DNA from: Miscanthus floridulus
Taxonomy: Eukaryota > Streptophyta > Magnoliopsida > Poales > Poaceae
Length of the DNA: 64,000 nucleotides
Direction of reading: 5' to 3'
Assembly (NCBI RefSeq): GCF_019320115.1
Contig: NC_089598.1
Coordinates: forward strand, 32,879,983-32,943,982
Shown piece after piece: positions 53,874-64,000 of this stretch; the stretch's first letter is position 1; the number at the start of each line of letters is the position of its first letter. The notes under the pieces are model-generated. The model worked only from the letters and a program-made list of their open reading frames with translations. It was not told the DNA's origin and ran no database searches. The translations under genes and the position numbers were made by a program.

Positions 53874-56402
53874 ATAGCTCGCACCAAGAACGTTGGTGGT
53901 GGCCCAGGCGATGATGATCGGAGGCCCCCGCCTCGCTAGCCAGCCGGATCTAAGGGCAAGTCAACCAAGCAAGTGACATCCAAGAAGTGGAAGTACCCCG
54001 ATGTAGAGACAGTGAGAGCAGCAGCTGTTGCAGAGGCCGCAGAGCATGCCGAGAGAGGTGGTGCCCGCAGCGGAGTTGTCATTGCAGATCAGCCGGTTTC
54101 ACCAGTAGTCAGAGCTGCGATTGAGGAGGTTGAGCGTCGTCACTGTAGTCCAGCTGGGACTACCATGTTTGCAGGATGACGGGTTGCCATTGAGGAGGGT
54201 CCGTCAGCACAGTAGCAGCCCCCACCAGTAGAGCCTATGCCAGTTCAGCAGACTCAAGAGGGCAAGCAGGCCCAGCAGACTCAGCAGGCTGAGGAGACAG
54301 AGCTGGCACCCTAGCTTCACCGCTCTAGACGGACCCGTGTACCAGTCTCGCTGAGGCCGTCGACACAGCGGAGGGGATCATGTCCTCCACCTAGACCACA
54401 GGGTCCACCTCTAGTGGTACACCTCGACTTGAGGGCCGCTACCGCTAGGAAGGTTCAGCAGCTGCGTTTTGTTGAGTTTGAGGTTTGGTTTCCTCCGAGG
54501 AGGAATGAGAGAGCAGCTGAGGGTTTCTACACGCCACTGCAGGAGGATTTCTACAATGCTTATCTCAACAGTGGGGCAGTGTTCAGATCTCAGAGAGTCT
54601 GTCAGATAGAGTCTATTGTGGCAGCAGCCAGAGAGAGCATTCGGCCATACTTATCATATTTGCCAGGACTAACAAATTTGATTAGATGGATGGGGATATA
54701 TGTACCATCTTGGGTTCATCAGTTTTATGCTTCACTCTTCATCGATCCACATCATAGGTTTATTCACTTTGCTTTCAGAGGCAAAGACTACAGAGTGATG
54801 AGTGGCAAGGCTAGAGAGATACTAAGGCTATAGGAGCAGCCTATCAAGATGCATGAGGTTTGTTATGGACAGCAGGGGCCTCCCAGGCGTCCTCATGGAG
54901 GGCAGGTGCCCCCTACAGATTTAGTGCGCCATTGCTTCAAGGAGCCCTTTGGTAAGGGGTCGAGCAGGAACCCCAGTGACTTGACTCCTACAGTGAGAGT
55001 GCTAGAGGCCATCATTAGGAGGACACTGCTTCCCTGGTTGGGATACAGGGAGGGCCTGACTCGCTTACAGCTCTGGCTTCTCAATGCCATCATGCAGCAG
55101 ACAGTATTTGATATCTGGGATCTCCTGCTTTCAGAGATGGAGGACACAATAGCTGAGGGATTCAAAGGTCGCAGGCAACTTCCCTATGCTCACTGGATCA
55201 CGTTCCTCATCCGTAGAGTTGTGCTTGATAAGCCCCCTGGTATGATGGATGAGTATATAGGTGCCACCACAGAGTTCCCAGCTTACAACCTGTCACAGAG
55301 GATCAGACACACCACTCCTTAGGCACCCAGTCAGCCTAGCCATCGTCCTGACGTGCCAGAGTCCGTAGCTTAGTAGGATGAGATCATTAGAGGGATTGTA
55401 GCCACTGAGGAGGAGGAGCTAGAGGCACAGCAGGAGGTGAGTGAGTACAGTGATAGCTCTGACGACGACTACCAGCCTATACCTTAGATGCCTCCACACA
55501 GACACGATGCAGAGGCCGGTAGCTCTAGTTCTGCTCCACCTGCTCCGTAGACAGACCCCGCCCTCATTGCTATTCTTGAGCGGATGCAGCAGGATCAGAC
55601 ACGATAGGCACAGGAGACAGCTGCCAACTTCGCACAGTTTTAGGCTTGTCAGGACAAGTTCCAGCGGCAGCAGCAGCTCCTTCAGCACCAGCAGTTACTT
55701 ATGCAGCAGCAGCTCATGGGATTCATGCAGCATGTAGTGACAGCCATTGGGGTCCCACTGCCACAGCCTTCGCCCCAGCTTGCACAGCCTCCTACCACTT
55801 CGACGACTCTAGCAGTACAGCCCAGTGGGCTCCAGAGTCAGGGACAGCCTCCAGCTTAGTTTGCTTCACCTCTTGTACAGGTGTCCCAGTGGTTAGCCTC
55901 ACCCATGGTAGCCCCGTAGTTCACTCCACTTCAGACTAGCTTCACACCAGAGCAATCTTCCTCGCTATTCGTGCCTAAGACGTCAGTCTCCAGGAGTCTT
56001 GGAGCATCCTTCAGCAAGTTGACCGGCATGCCTACTCTGCCTCATATGCATACCACTGGTCCGTCTACAGCAGCTCCAGTCGCAGTGACTACTCAGAGGC
56101 TCCCCTCGTCTGTCGCCTTGTCAGATCCTACGATAGACATACTAGTAGCTTCATAGGCAGCACCCGCCCCAGCTCAGACCTAGATCACTTCAGCGACACT
56201 CCCTGCCATAGAGGGTCAGTCAGTTCAGAGCTCAGGGTCAGATGATGATGGCGCCGAGTTCCAGCTTGCCCCACGTTCTTCAGCGCCCGGCTCGTCCGCT
56301 GCAGCTCTGCCGACCGATCCTTAGGTTTTGGTGTTTGATGCCAAAGGGGAGAGGGAGTTTGAGTATGTAGTCTCAGGGGGAGCTACATTTAGGGGGAGCT
56401 AG
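53874..56402 (+). pseudogene. Extra 3' ORF of element B (SIRE-type 'envelope-like'/plant transposon protein), decayed
   Basis: A single frame of about 843 codons between 53874 and the stop at 56400-56402, with no frameshift. The expected start reads ATA GCT CGC, so the ATG is probably lost. The N-terminal third is basic then acidic. The centre (54414-55320) is a globular domain with VQQLRFVEFEVWFPPRRNERA, FRGKDYRVMSGKAREI, and DLTPTVRVLEAIIRRTLLPW, resembling the putative plant-transposon-protein domains found in extra ORFs of grass retroelements. The C-terminal third is Gln/Pro-rich with an acidic patch. It has 17 in-frame stops, 16 TAG and one TGA (54177-54179). Codon use (GC-rich, CAG) differs from the AT-rich pol. 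No transmembrane segments are seen, so a true envelope role is doubtful. Confidence 0.75.
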
Positions 56403-56827
56403 TTATATAGTATTAGCTTATATAGTATTATATACATTTGGAGTTTTATTTGTGTGATACACTATTACTTATGCATTCGTGTGTTTACTTTCATGCATAC
56501 TATTATATATATATGTGATAGTGCTATCTACGTGATTGTGATAATGACATGTGTGATTTCTACTTTGCATTATCTATATGTCATATCACTTGTGATGCTC
56601 ATTTTGTTTTTGCTTCCGCGTTTATCCTCCGAAGCAAATGAGCTTTGTTATTTGTACTCATGCTTAATTCATATCCTTTGAGTACATTGTGTTGGCTTGG
56701 GTCATATAAGCTTGCCTAACTCTTTTGTTCTTATCGACAAAAGCTTATATGAACCAAGCCCTTCAAAAACCTCACTCCATAACATACTCGAGGTGGTATT
56801 GTCATCAATCACCAAAAAGGGGGAGAT
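56403..56827 (+). other. 3' untranslated tail and polypurine tract of element B
   Basis: AT-rich tail with CAGGGGGAGCTACATTTAGG tracts at its start and AAAAAGGGGGAGAT immediately before the LTR, the probable plus-strand primer. Confidence 0.75.
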
Positions 56828-58413
56828 TGAAAGCATCTAGGCCCCTAGTTGGATTTCGATGATTAATGTCAATACAAGATTACTATAACTAACGTGTGTT
56901 TTGCAGAGGCAATTAAGTTAGGTCATGGTAATGGAGATCAATTGGGCAATCGAGGTTGTCATGCCCCTACGATGGAAATCATTTCGGTTTTCAAAGGATG
57001 GACGGCAAGGTTAAGGATAACTAGTTCTAAGTGTCAATTGAAGTTGGAGAGACACTTAGAGTAGTTTAGGACTTTATTTTTTCCTTTGGCCATACTATTA
57101 AGGGGGGTATGAATGGGTAGCTTGACCTAGTTGAGTCTAGTGAGTTAGGTGTGGTGCACACTTGTTAAAACTAGCTCTAGGTAGCTCCTATGAATGCCTA
57201 AGATCCTTTGGAGCAAACTTTATTCACATATGATTGAGAGTTGAAAGTGAATGGAGGGTCAAATACTGATCGGACGCTGGCTCCGGTGCGATCGGACGCT
57301 GGCCGCAGGGTCCGGTCAGTTCATTTGACCGAGGAGAACAAGTCTGGTGTGACCGGATGCTGGAAGGTCAATGTGACCGGACACTGAGGGCCAGCGTTCG
57401 GTCGACTCCTGTAAGGGTCCAGACTTGAGAAAGTATGACCGGATATGTCCAGTCAGTGGTGACCGGACCCTGAGTATCCAGCGTCTGGTCGATTACAGTA
57501 AGCATCCAAGAGCGTCCGGACGTGTCTGGTCAGTACTGACCGGACCCTGACAGCGTTCGGTCATCACGTGAAAACTGTTGCACGGGTTGAACTGACCGAA
57601 GCGTTCGGTCAAAACGATCGAAGCGTCCGGTCACCCCGCAGAAGCTCATAACGGTTCGTTTTTCAGGCTGCCTTATAAATAGAAGCTCCACTCATGAGTG
57701 GAGTCACTTTTGCTCATTCCAACAGCTGAGAAACACGTTTGTGAGTACCAAGAAGAGCAAGGTCCTAGTGAGGTGTTTGTGATTTGAGAATCCAAGAGTG
57801 AAACCTCATTAGTGAATCAAGAGTAGACAAGTGTGCATCCATCTTCTCATTAGGCTTCGCGTGGTCAAGTGAGAGTTCATGTTTGTTACTCTTGGTGATC
57901 GCCATCACCTAGATGGCTTGGTGGTGATTGGGAGCTTGGTGATCACCCGGCGGAGCTTGTGGGTGACCCAACTCAAGTTGTGAGCGGCTTTGGGTGATTC
58001 GCCGCGATAGAGTGTCGAAGAATCAACCCGTAGAGAGCACTTGATCCTTGCGCGGATCAAGGGGGAGCTACACCCTTGTGCGGGTGCTCCAACGAGGACT
58101 AGTGGAGAGTGGCGACTCTCCGATACCTCGGCAAAACATCATCATGTTCCTCTCTCCATTTACTTTGAGCATTTACTTTGAGCATTTACTTTGAGTATTT
58201 ACTTTGAGCAAATTCAATACTTGTCTTTACATTCATAGAATTGCTATGCTAAAGTAAGTTTAGAACATAGGTTGCAAGTCTTTGTGCGTAAATTTGATAG
58301 AAACACTTTTCTAGGCACAAGGGGTTAATTGGGCTATCCGTAGGATTTGATTATTGCAAGAAAATTTAGAATTAGCCCAATTCACCCCCCTCTTGGGCAT
58401 CTTGATCCTTTCA
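56828..58413 (+). repeat. 3' LTR of element B (1586 bp)
   Basis: TGAAAGCATCTAGGCCCC...GATCCTTTCA. It holds a motif array (57270-57640), a TATA box TATAAATA at 57674-57681, and a 13-bp tandem repeat ATTTACTTTGAGC x4 at 58158-58209. No matching 5' LTR is in the window. Confidence 0.9.
57270..57640. repeat. Motif array in LTR of element B
   Basis: Degenerate GACCGGACGCTG and GCGTCCGGTC copies in both orientations, ending ~35 bp before the TATA box. Confidence 0.8.
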
Positions 58414-59242
58414 CACCCCTTGGGGTCCGCATGAGGTACATGGTTCATCTCTATTTCCCCTCATCAAATAATGTGGTCGAGTATGAAGCACTCCTCAATG
58501 GCCTACGCATCGCCATCGAGTTGGGCATCCGACGCCTTGACATCCGGGGTGACTCCCAGCTGGTCATCAACCAAGTCATGAAGGAGTCAAGCTGCCATGA
58601 CGCCAAGATGGCTACATACTACCAAGAAGTCCAACGGCTAGAGGACAAGTTCAACGGCCTCGAACTCAATCACATCCCAAGGTGTCTCAATGAGGCGACC
58701 GACACGCTTGCGAAAGCGGCGTTCGATCAAGAGCTAGTACCAACGGGCGTCTTCGCCAGTGACCAACACAAACCCTTGGTGCGCTACGAAGGGTTAGAGT
58801 GGGCTAACGATGGCCCATCTAATCTAGCCCCGAGGGCTGACCAACCGATGGCCCCGTCTGGCCCCGAGGTCATGGAGCTTGAGGAGGATCCAGCGATAGA
58901 GCCCGACCCTCTAATCGACTAGAGAACACTCTACCTTGACTACTTCCTCCGTGACACACTGCCAACGGACAAGATGGAAGCTTGACGGCTCACACGTCAT
59001 GCCAAGTCCTTCGTTCTTATAGAAGGTGAACTCTACAAATGAAGCCACACCGGGATCCTACAGCTCTGTATCCCTGTCAAATAGAGGAAGCTTCTGCTGA
59101 GCAATATCCATGATGGGGTCTATGGTCACCATGCCGTGCCTAGAACCTTGGTGGGGAATGCATTCTGATAGGGCTTCTATGGGCCCACTATAGTAGCCAA
59201 TGCCGAGCAGATCATACGCACTTGCGAAGGGTGCTAGTACTA
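58414..59242 (+). pseudogene. Ty3/gypsy (Tat/Retand-like) RNase H and integrase zinc-finger fragment
   Basis: The translation shows SSNNVVEYEALLNGLRIA, DIRGDSQLVINQV and LNEATDTLAKAAF, the second (plant-acquired) RNase H of Tat-lineage gypsy elements. After a spacer with TAG at 58920-58922 it reads RLTRHAKSFVLIEGELYK, then the HHCC region (HDGVYGHHAVPRTL ... IIRTCEGC) of integrase. Several stops interrupt it (TGA near 58984 and 59040, TAG near 59082 and 59169). It is wedged between the LTR of element B and a copia tail. Confidence 0.82.
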
Positions 59243-60062
59243 CACTTGGAGGTGTGAAGAAGCTTGTCCTTAGATCAAACCGAGTTAAATATCTTTGGTA
59301 AATGATCTAGATTGGACCAAATTTGAAAAAATGATCCTCACCCCATTGATTGACATTGATAATCTCAACCTATCCACTTTTTAAACCTTTGTGGTCATTG
59401 ATGACAAAGGGGGAGAAATAGGGCACAAAGATAGTGAAAAGACAATAAAGGGGAGAGAAATAAAGATATAAGGTGATAGGGGGAGAACTTGACATAAGGG
59501 GAGAAATATGACAAAGGAAAGGGATCAATTAAAATGTTAAGCACACAAGTAGGGGGAGCAAGTTCATGAACTTGTATGGTGCATTTGAATGTGCATTTCA
59601 TATGTTTGCTTGCGTGGCACAAGTTTTAAATTTCAATATTCATGCTTGTGTGGTGTATGCTAGTTATAGGTTTGAATGATGAAATGAAAATCTAGCATGC
59701 ATAGGTTATCTAGTGATTTCATTTCCAAGTGTTTCCATGTGGTATCAAGCTAACCATGGTGCTAAGGATGGTATAATGGTGCACTCCGATTGGTATCACA
59801 CTTCAAAGGTCCATCTTTTATACCTTAGCATCATTTGGTAGACATTGTCTCCTATATTTCCTATCTAAGCATATGTGCAAGCTTCAATCCAAACTCTTAG
59901 CATATATGTAGGGGGAGCAATTGCTACCTTTTGGGGTTAATGAAACTTGTCCATATCCTTTTACAAATGTTAAAAATGCTTGGGCAAGCAACATGGATTC
60001 AATTAAATTTCAATTCATATCTTTGTGTAAGGGTTGTCATCAATTACCAAAAAGGAGGAGAT
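59243..60062 (+). mobile_element. 3' internal tail of a third copia copy (element C)
   Basis: Diverged copy of 21790-22668: the same order of CTTGTCC...ATCAAACCGAGTTAAATATC, GACAAAGGGGGAGAAATAG and AAGGAGGAGAT before the LTR. Non-coding. Confidence 0.85.
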
Positions 60063-61920
60063 TGAAAGCTCTAGTTTGGTTTTGGTGAATTGATGAAACC
60101 CTAAGTGCTAACCTAGTTTATCAAGTGATCATGAGATAAGTAGCACATTCCAAGTGGTGAAGCAAATGAAGATCATGACATGATGATGGTGATGCCATGG
60201 TGATAATCAAGTGCTTGGACTTGAAAAGAAGAAAGAGAAAAACAAAAGGCTCAAGGCAAAGGTATAAATAGTAGAAGCTATTTTGTTTTGGTGATCAAGA
60301 CACTTAGAGAGTGTGATCACATTTAGGTTCGATAGCCGTACTATTAAGAGGGGTGAAACTCATATCGGAATGCAGTTATCAAAGTGCCACTAGATGCTCT
60401 AACTCATTGCATATGCATTTAGGATCTAGTGGAGTGCTAACACCCTTGAAAATGTTTGTGAAAATATGCTAACACATGTGCACAAGGTGATACACTTGGT
60501 GGTTGGCACATTTGAGCAAGGGTTAGAAACTTCACCGGTGGAGTGTCTGCCCATAGGGTGCGGACAGTCCGACGGTGCCACCAACGCCCTAAACTCAGGT
60601 GAACGTGGTTACTGTAAGTGACCGGACGCTGGTCTCTGAAGGACCGACGCGTCCGATCAGTAGCAGCAGAAGAAGTGCAGCGTTGGTCATCGACTGAACG
60701 CTGGCGCTGAAACAACCAGATACTGGCTGGATGCGTCTGGTCACACTGACATGGTCATGCACAGGGGAAACGCCAATTGACTGGATGTTGGGTGAGTCCG
60801 ATCGAGCATGACGGGATGCGCCCGGTCGTGAAAAGTTGTCTTTGGATGCTTATTGGAAATGACCGGATGCTGGGGTTCAGTGTCTGGTCACTTTGAGCTG
60901 CTGCGTCCGATCATCACTTGACCGTTGAGATCGGGCGATCAACATTTGAAGAGAGGGGACATGTGGCACGCATCGCATGACCGAACGTTGAGGTCCAGCG
61001 TCCGATCAATATGACCGGAGCGTCTGATCACCCCATGTTGTGCCTAGTGAAGGGGTACAATGGCTCTATTTCATGGGGGCTTCTATTTAAGCCCCATGGC
61101 TGGCTCAAGCTCACACTCTTGGCCATTTACATTGATATAGCAACCTTGTGAGCTTAGCCAAAGCCCTCCCACTCATCTCCATCATTGATTCATCATCTTT
61201 GTGGGATTAGGAGTGAATCCAAGTGCATTGCTTGAGTGATTGCATCTAGAAGCACTTGGTGTTCGTTTTCACTATAGGATTCACTTGTTACTCTTGGTGG
61301 TTGCCACCACCTAGACGGCTTGGAGCAGAAAGGATCATCGAGCGGAGGGTGGTGATTGTCTCTGGCTCCGATTGCGGTGATTGTGAGGGGTTCTTGACCT
61401 TTCCCTAATGGAGAGCTAAAAGGTACTTTAGTGGATTGCTCGTGGCTTGTGTGATCCTCATCTTGTGTTGGTTGTGCGGCACCCTATTGAGGGTTTAGCG
61501 TGTGATGCCAATTAGCTCGTGAACCTCCAAGTGAGTGAATCGCCACAACGAGGAGTAGCTTGCTGGCAAGCAAGTGAACCTCAGTAAAAAATCATTATGT
61601 TCATCATTTGATTTCGAGGTGATTGGTCTTCATTGATATTCATTCTTATGATTAATTGGCTCCTACCTCGACATGGCAGTATAAACAAATTGCTCACTCT
61701 CTTTACTTTACCGCAAACTAGTTGTCAAGCTCTTTAGTGTAGCTAGTTGTGAGAGCTTGTTAGTTTGGTTAGTGTGACTTTTTAGTTAGCCTTTGAGAGC
61801 ACATTAACTTGGTGTAGTGTCATAGCTTTTGTGTGGATAGAAACCATATAAACTAGAATTGTGGTAGGTGACTTGCTATTTTAGTAGGCTAGCGCAACAC
61901 TTGCTTTGCCTCATAATTGA
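60063..61920 (+). repeat. LTR of element C (family A relative), 3'-truncated
   Basis: Begins TGAAAGCTCTAGTTTGG as in element A. It contains a motif array (60610-61030) and TATTTAAG near 61085, and follows the family A LTR to about 61920. The last ~80 bp including the CA end are missing. Confidence 0.85.
60610..61030. repeat. Degenerate motif array in LTR of element C
   Basis: Copies such as GACCGGACGCTGG, GACCGGATGCTGG and CAGCGTCCGATCA. More mutated than in A, with many C-to-T type changes. Confidence 0.75.
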
Positions 61921-64000
61921 GGGCACAGACATGGCTCAGGGGCTGCCGAGAGTGTCTACTTGTCTAGTCATCCTCTTCGCCCGACCCCTCCTTACGTTTA
62001 AAAACCGGAGACACGGTGTGTGGGTGTAAAACTTTGAGTAAAACTGGATGAACTGCTAGACCCTATGCCCCGGTGGCTACGGTGTTTTTGTTCACTAGCA
62101 TAATCGAATTCACAGTTCCCTGTACCTCAAGCTTCAACATTTGCCTTCTTGAGAAGGGTTCGAAGGGGTCTACCTGTAGAATCTCCTTCAAGGAGAAGCT
62201 GTTAGGTCACCTAAAGTCAATCGAACGGCTTGGATCATTGCTGAGAGACAGAAATGAAAAACTACGATGCTTGTGTAGGTCACACCGACCCCGTCACAAA
62301 CGTCAGACCCGAACCCTGCACGGACATGTCTGGTAAGATCTTCTCATCGCTCATGCCACCAAGGTAACGTCACCGACCCCCGCTTTTGTTTCGATAAAAT
62401 CATACATTAAACCTATATATCCAAATGTTGCATATGCGATCGTCGCATCTCAACGCTTCATGTCGTGCCACGAAGCGGCACCCGCCTCATTCAATATGAG
62501 CGGCAATTGACCAAGGTTCAAAGGCCGGCCCACAAAGGGCTTGAGGCCACCTCGCATCAAACAGAGCCAGGGGAGAAAAACCGAGAGGAGCCCCAGTGGC
62601 CTTGCCCGACCCTGCTTGAAAGCAGACAGGGACATCTCGACCTTTCTCGTTTGATTCTAACCTCGAGCCAAACCCATAGAATCTCCATTGAGGAGAGGCC
62701 AACAGGCCACCTGAACCTATCGAACGGCTCAAGTATCTACTGGGAGGCGGGTTAAGAAGTAGTGGAATGCCACATACGGGCTCTGCCGACCCTGTTAGCT
62801 GATGATAGACCCGGATTCCACATGAACATACCCGTTAGCAAGCTCATTGAGCGTGACACTTGAGCCTTCGAGGAAAGTGCCGTCAACTCAACCCCTTCAA
62901 TTACAAAAATCAAGGATGGGGTCACGCGCGAAACATGGCCAACCCCTATCAGACCCCAAGGGGCTCGGGGGCTCAAGCCACTCGATTCGAGATCGAGAGA
63001 CCAAGGTTGGAAGGCTGGGCCACAAAGGTTCCAAGGCCACCTCATGTCAAACAAGAGCTAGGGGAGAAAATGTAGATGAGCCTCAGCGGCCTTGGCTCAA
63101 CCCGCATTGAGGTGGATAGGGTCATCTCAACCTTCTAGTTCAATCCAGCCTCTAGCCGAGCCCATAGAATCCCCATTGAGGGGGAATCTGTTGGAAGGCA
63201 GGTCAAGGAGCAACAAAACGCCACCCAGGGGCTTTGCCGACCCTATCGCAAAGCAATGGGATCAGATTCCATTCGAACATCCTCGTTAGCAAGCTCATCA
63301 AGCATGTCACTCAAGCCATCAAGGCAAGTGACATCGCCTCAACCCCTCTAGTTGCGGAAACCGTGAACGGGGCAACAGTCACAAAACAAGCCGACCCTTG
63401 ACTGAATCCCCACCACACGTAGGGGCTTGGGGAAAGCCGGTCCAACAATGAGACCAAACACATAGTCACAGAACGATTGCCAAAATCCTAAGTAAGGGGT
63501 ACATGTGAATACAAGAGTAAGTTTGCTACCCTCGCTTCGGTCTCTAGTAACATCCGACCCCAGCGACTGCAAGGGGTTGGATCTCACTCGGGGGCTAATA
63601 AAGGAATAAATACCTCTTTTTTTTCAAAACATTCGTTGCATCAGACCTATTCCTCGCATTAAGGTTAGCGGCAAGGTTTATGGGAGCAGATAAATGAGCA
63701 TGCCTGGTAAGACTGTAAAAAGACCACGCCCCAACGGCTACGATAACTTTGGTCACTAGCATAATCGAAATTTCCCCCTTATACACCTTAGGCCCTATGG
63801 TCTTAACGAACGAAAGGGTTGGATTGCATAAACCTTTTTTCTCGATTGCAAAAGGGAAGAAAGTAAGCTCAAACGAACGAAACAAAATTGCGAAACAATA
63901 TTATGAATCTGTTTTCGGACACAAAAGCACCAACACTTGCCACATATTATAGATAAATGTTTATCAAACTTATCCAACTAACTACTTCCTTAGAGGGAGA
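61921..64000. repeat. Gypsy-like non-coding DNA with three ~490-500-bp tandem units
   Basis: The block AGAATCTCC.TT.A.GAG recurs at 62178, 62678 and 63166. ACCAAGGTT..AAGGC.GG recurs at 62510 and 63000. GTTAGCAAGCTCAT.. is seen at about 62832 and 63285. CACTAGCATAATCGAA occurs at 62093 and 63754. No coding domain is recognised; short frames are shadows. This style is typical of the long non-coding region of Tat-lineage gypsy elements. Confidence 0.65.

Noticed and set aside
53874..56402. TAG read as glutamine (stop recoding) in the extra ORF
   Set aside because: The start codon also looks lost and the plant nuclear code has no known TAG reassignment; methylation decay explains the pattern more simply.
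53874..56402. True retroviral envelope gene
   Set aside because: No signal peptide, fusion peptide or transmembrane segment is visible; the domain resembles plant transposon proteins instead.

Overview
The window looks like nuclear DNA from a grass, probably a large-genome panicoid/Andropogoneae type. The reasons are GC-rich single-copy genes with plant-type introns, grass MITE families, tRNA-derived grass-type SINEs, and nested SIRE-type Ty1/copia and Ty3/gypsy LTR retrotransposons. Only three host genes look intact. They are a glutaredoxin/zinc-ribbon protein (minus strand, 3635-2262), an intronless DYW-class PPR protein (plus strand, 25384-27174) and a 24-exon mitochondrial-type AAA ATPase (plus strand, 33072-43365). 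The 24 AAA exons join into a 967-codon frame.

Layout. 1-1765: decayed hAT-type transposase-like gene. 2262-3635: glutaredoxin gene, followed by 4.7 kb of MITE-rich intergenic DNA. 8681-24610: a three-level nest. A TIR element is split by a SIRE-type copia element (8841-24449, TSD GCGCA/GCGCG), which is itself split in its RNase H region by a 4.9-kb gag-protease-only LTR element (16224-21101, two 803-bp LTRs). 25384-27174: PPR gene. 29598-31946: a Mutator-like gene-capturing element (Pack-MULE, exact 9-bp TSD) carrying pieces of a CYP75B-like P450 and a raffinose-synthase-like gene. A second MULE (31957-32636) abuts it and reuses the same target bases. 33072-43365: AAA gene, with SINE and LINE-tail insertions in introns. 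44639-45040: LysM receptor kinase C-terminal fragment. 45211-47110: gypsy LTR piece with a minisatellite, interrupted by an inverted pair of LTRs with its own TSD. 47130-58413: 5'-truncated SIRE-like copia element with a long extra 3' ORF, itself carrying a 4.09-kb gypsy solo LTR. 58414-59242: gypsy RNase H/integrase fragment. 59243-61920: third copy of a copia 3' end plus LTR. 61921-64000: gypsy-like non-coding DNA with three ~490-500-bp tandem units.

The most unusual signals are four. First, a dispersed palindromic motif array (GACCGGACGCTG / CAGCGTCCGGTC) recurs in the LTRs and again inside element B. There it lies just upstream of a TATA box, a CCG-rich leader and an intron that precede the extra ORF, like a second internal promoter. 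Second, that ORF carries 16 TAG and one TGA in-frame stops and no TAA, the pattern expected from CHG-methylation deamination. Third, the Pack-MULE has captured coding sequence inside both of its ~440-bp terminal inverted repeats. Fourth, an inverted LTR pair behaves as one insertion. All family assignments rest on reading the translated sequence; no database search was run.
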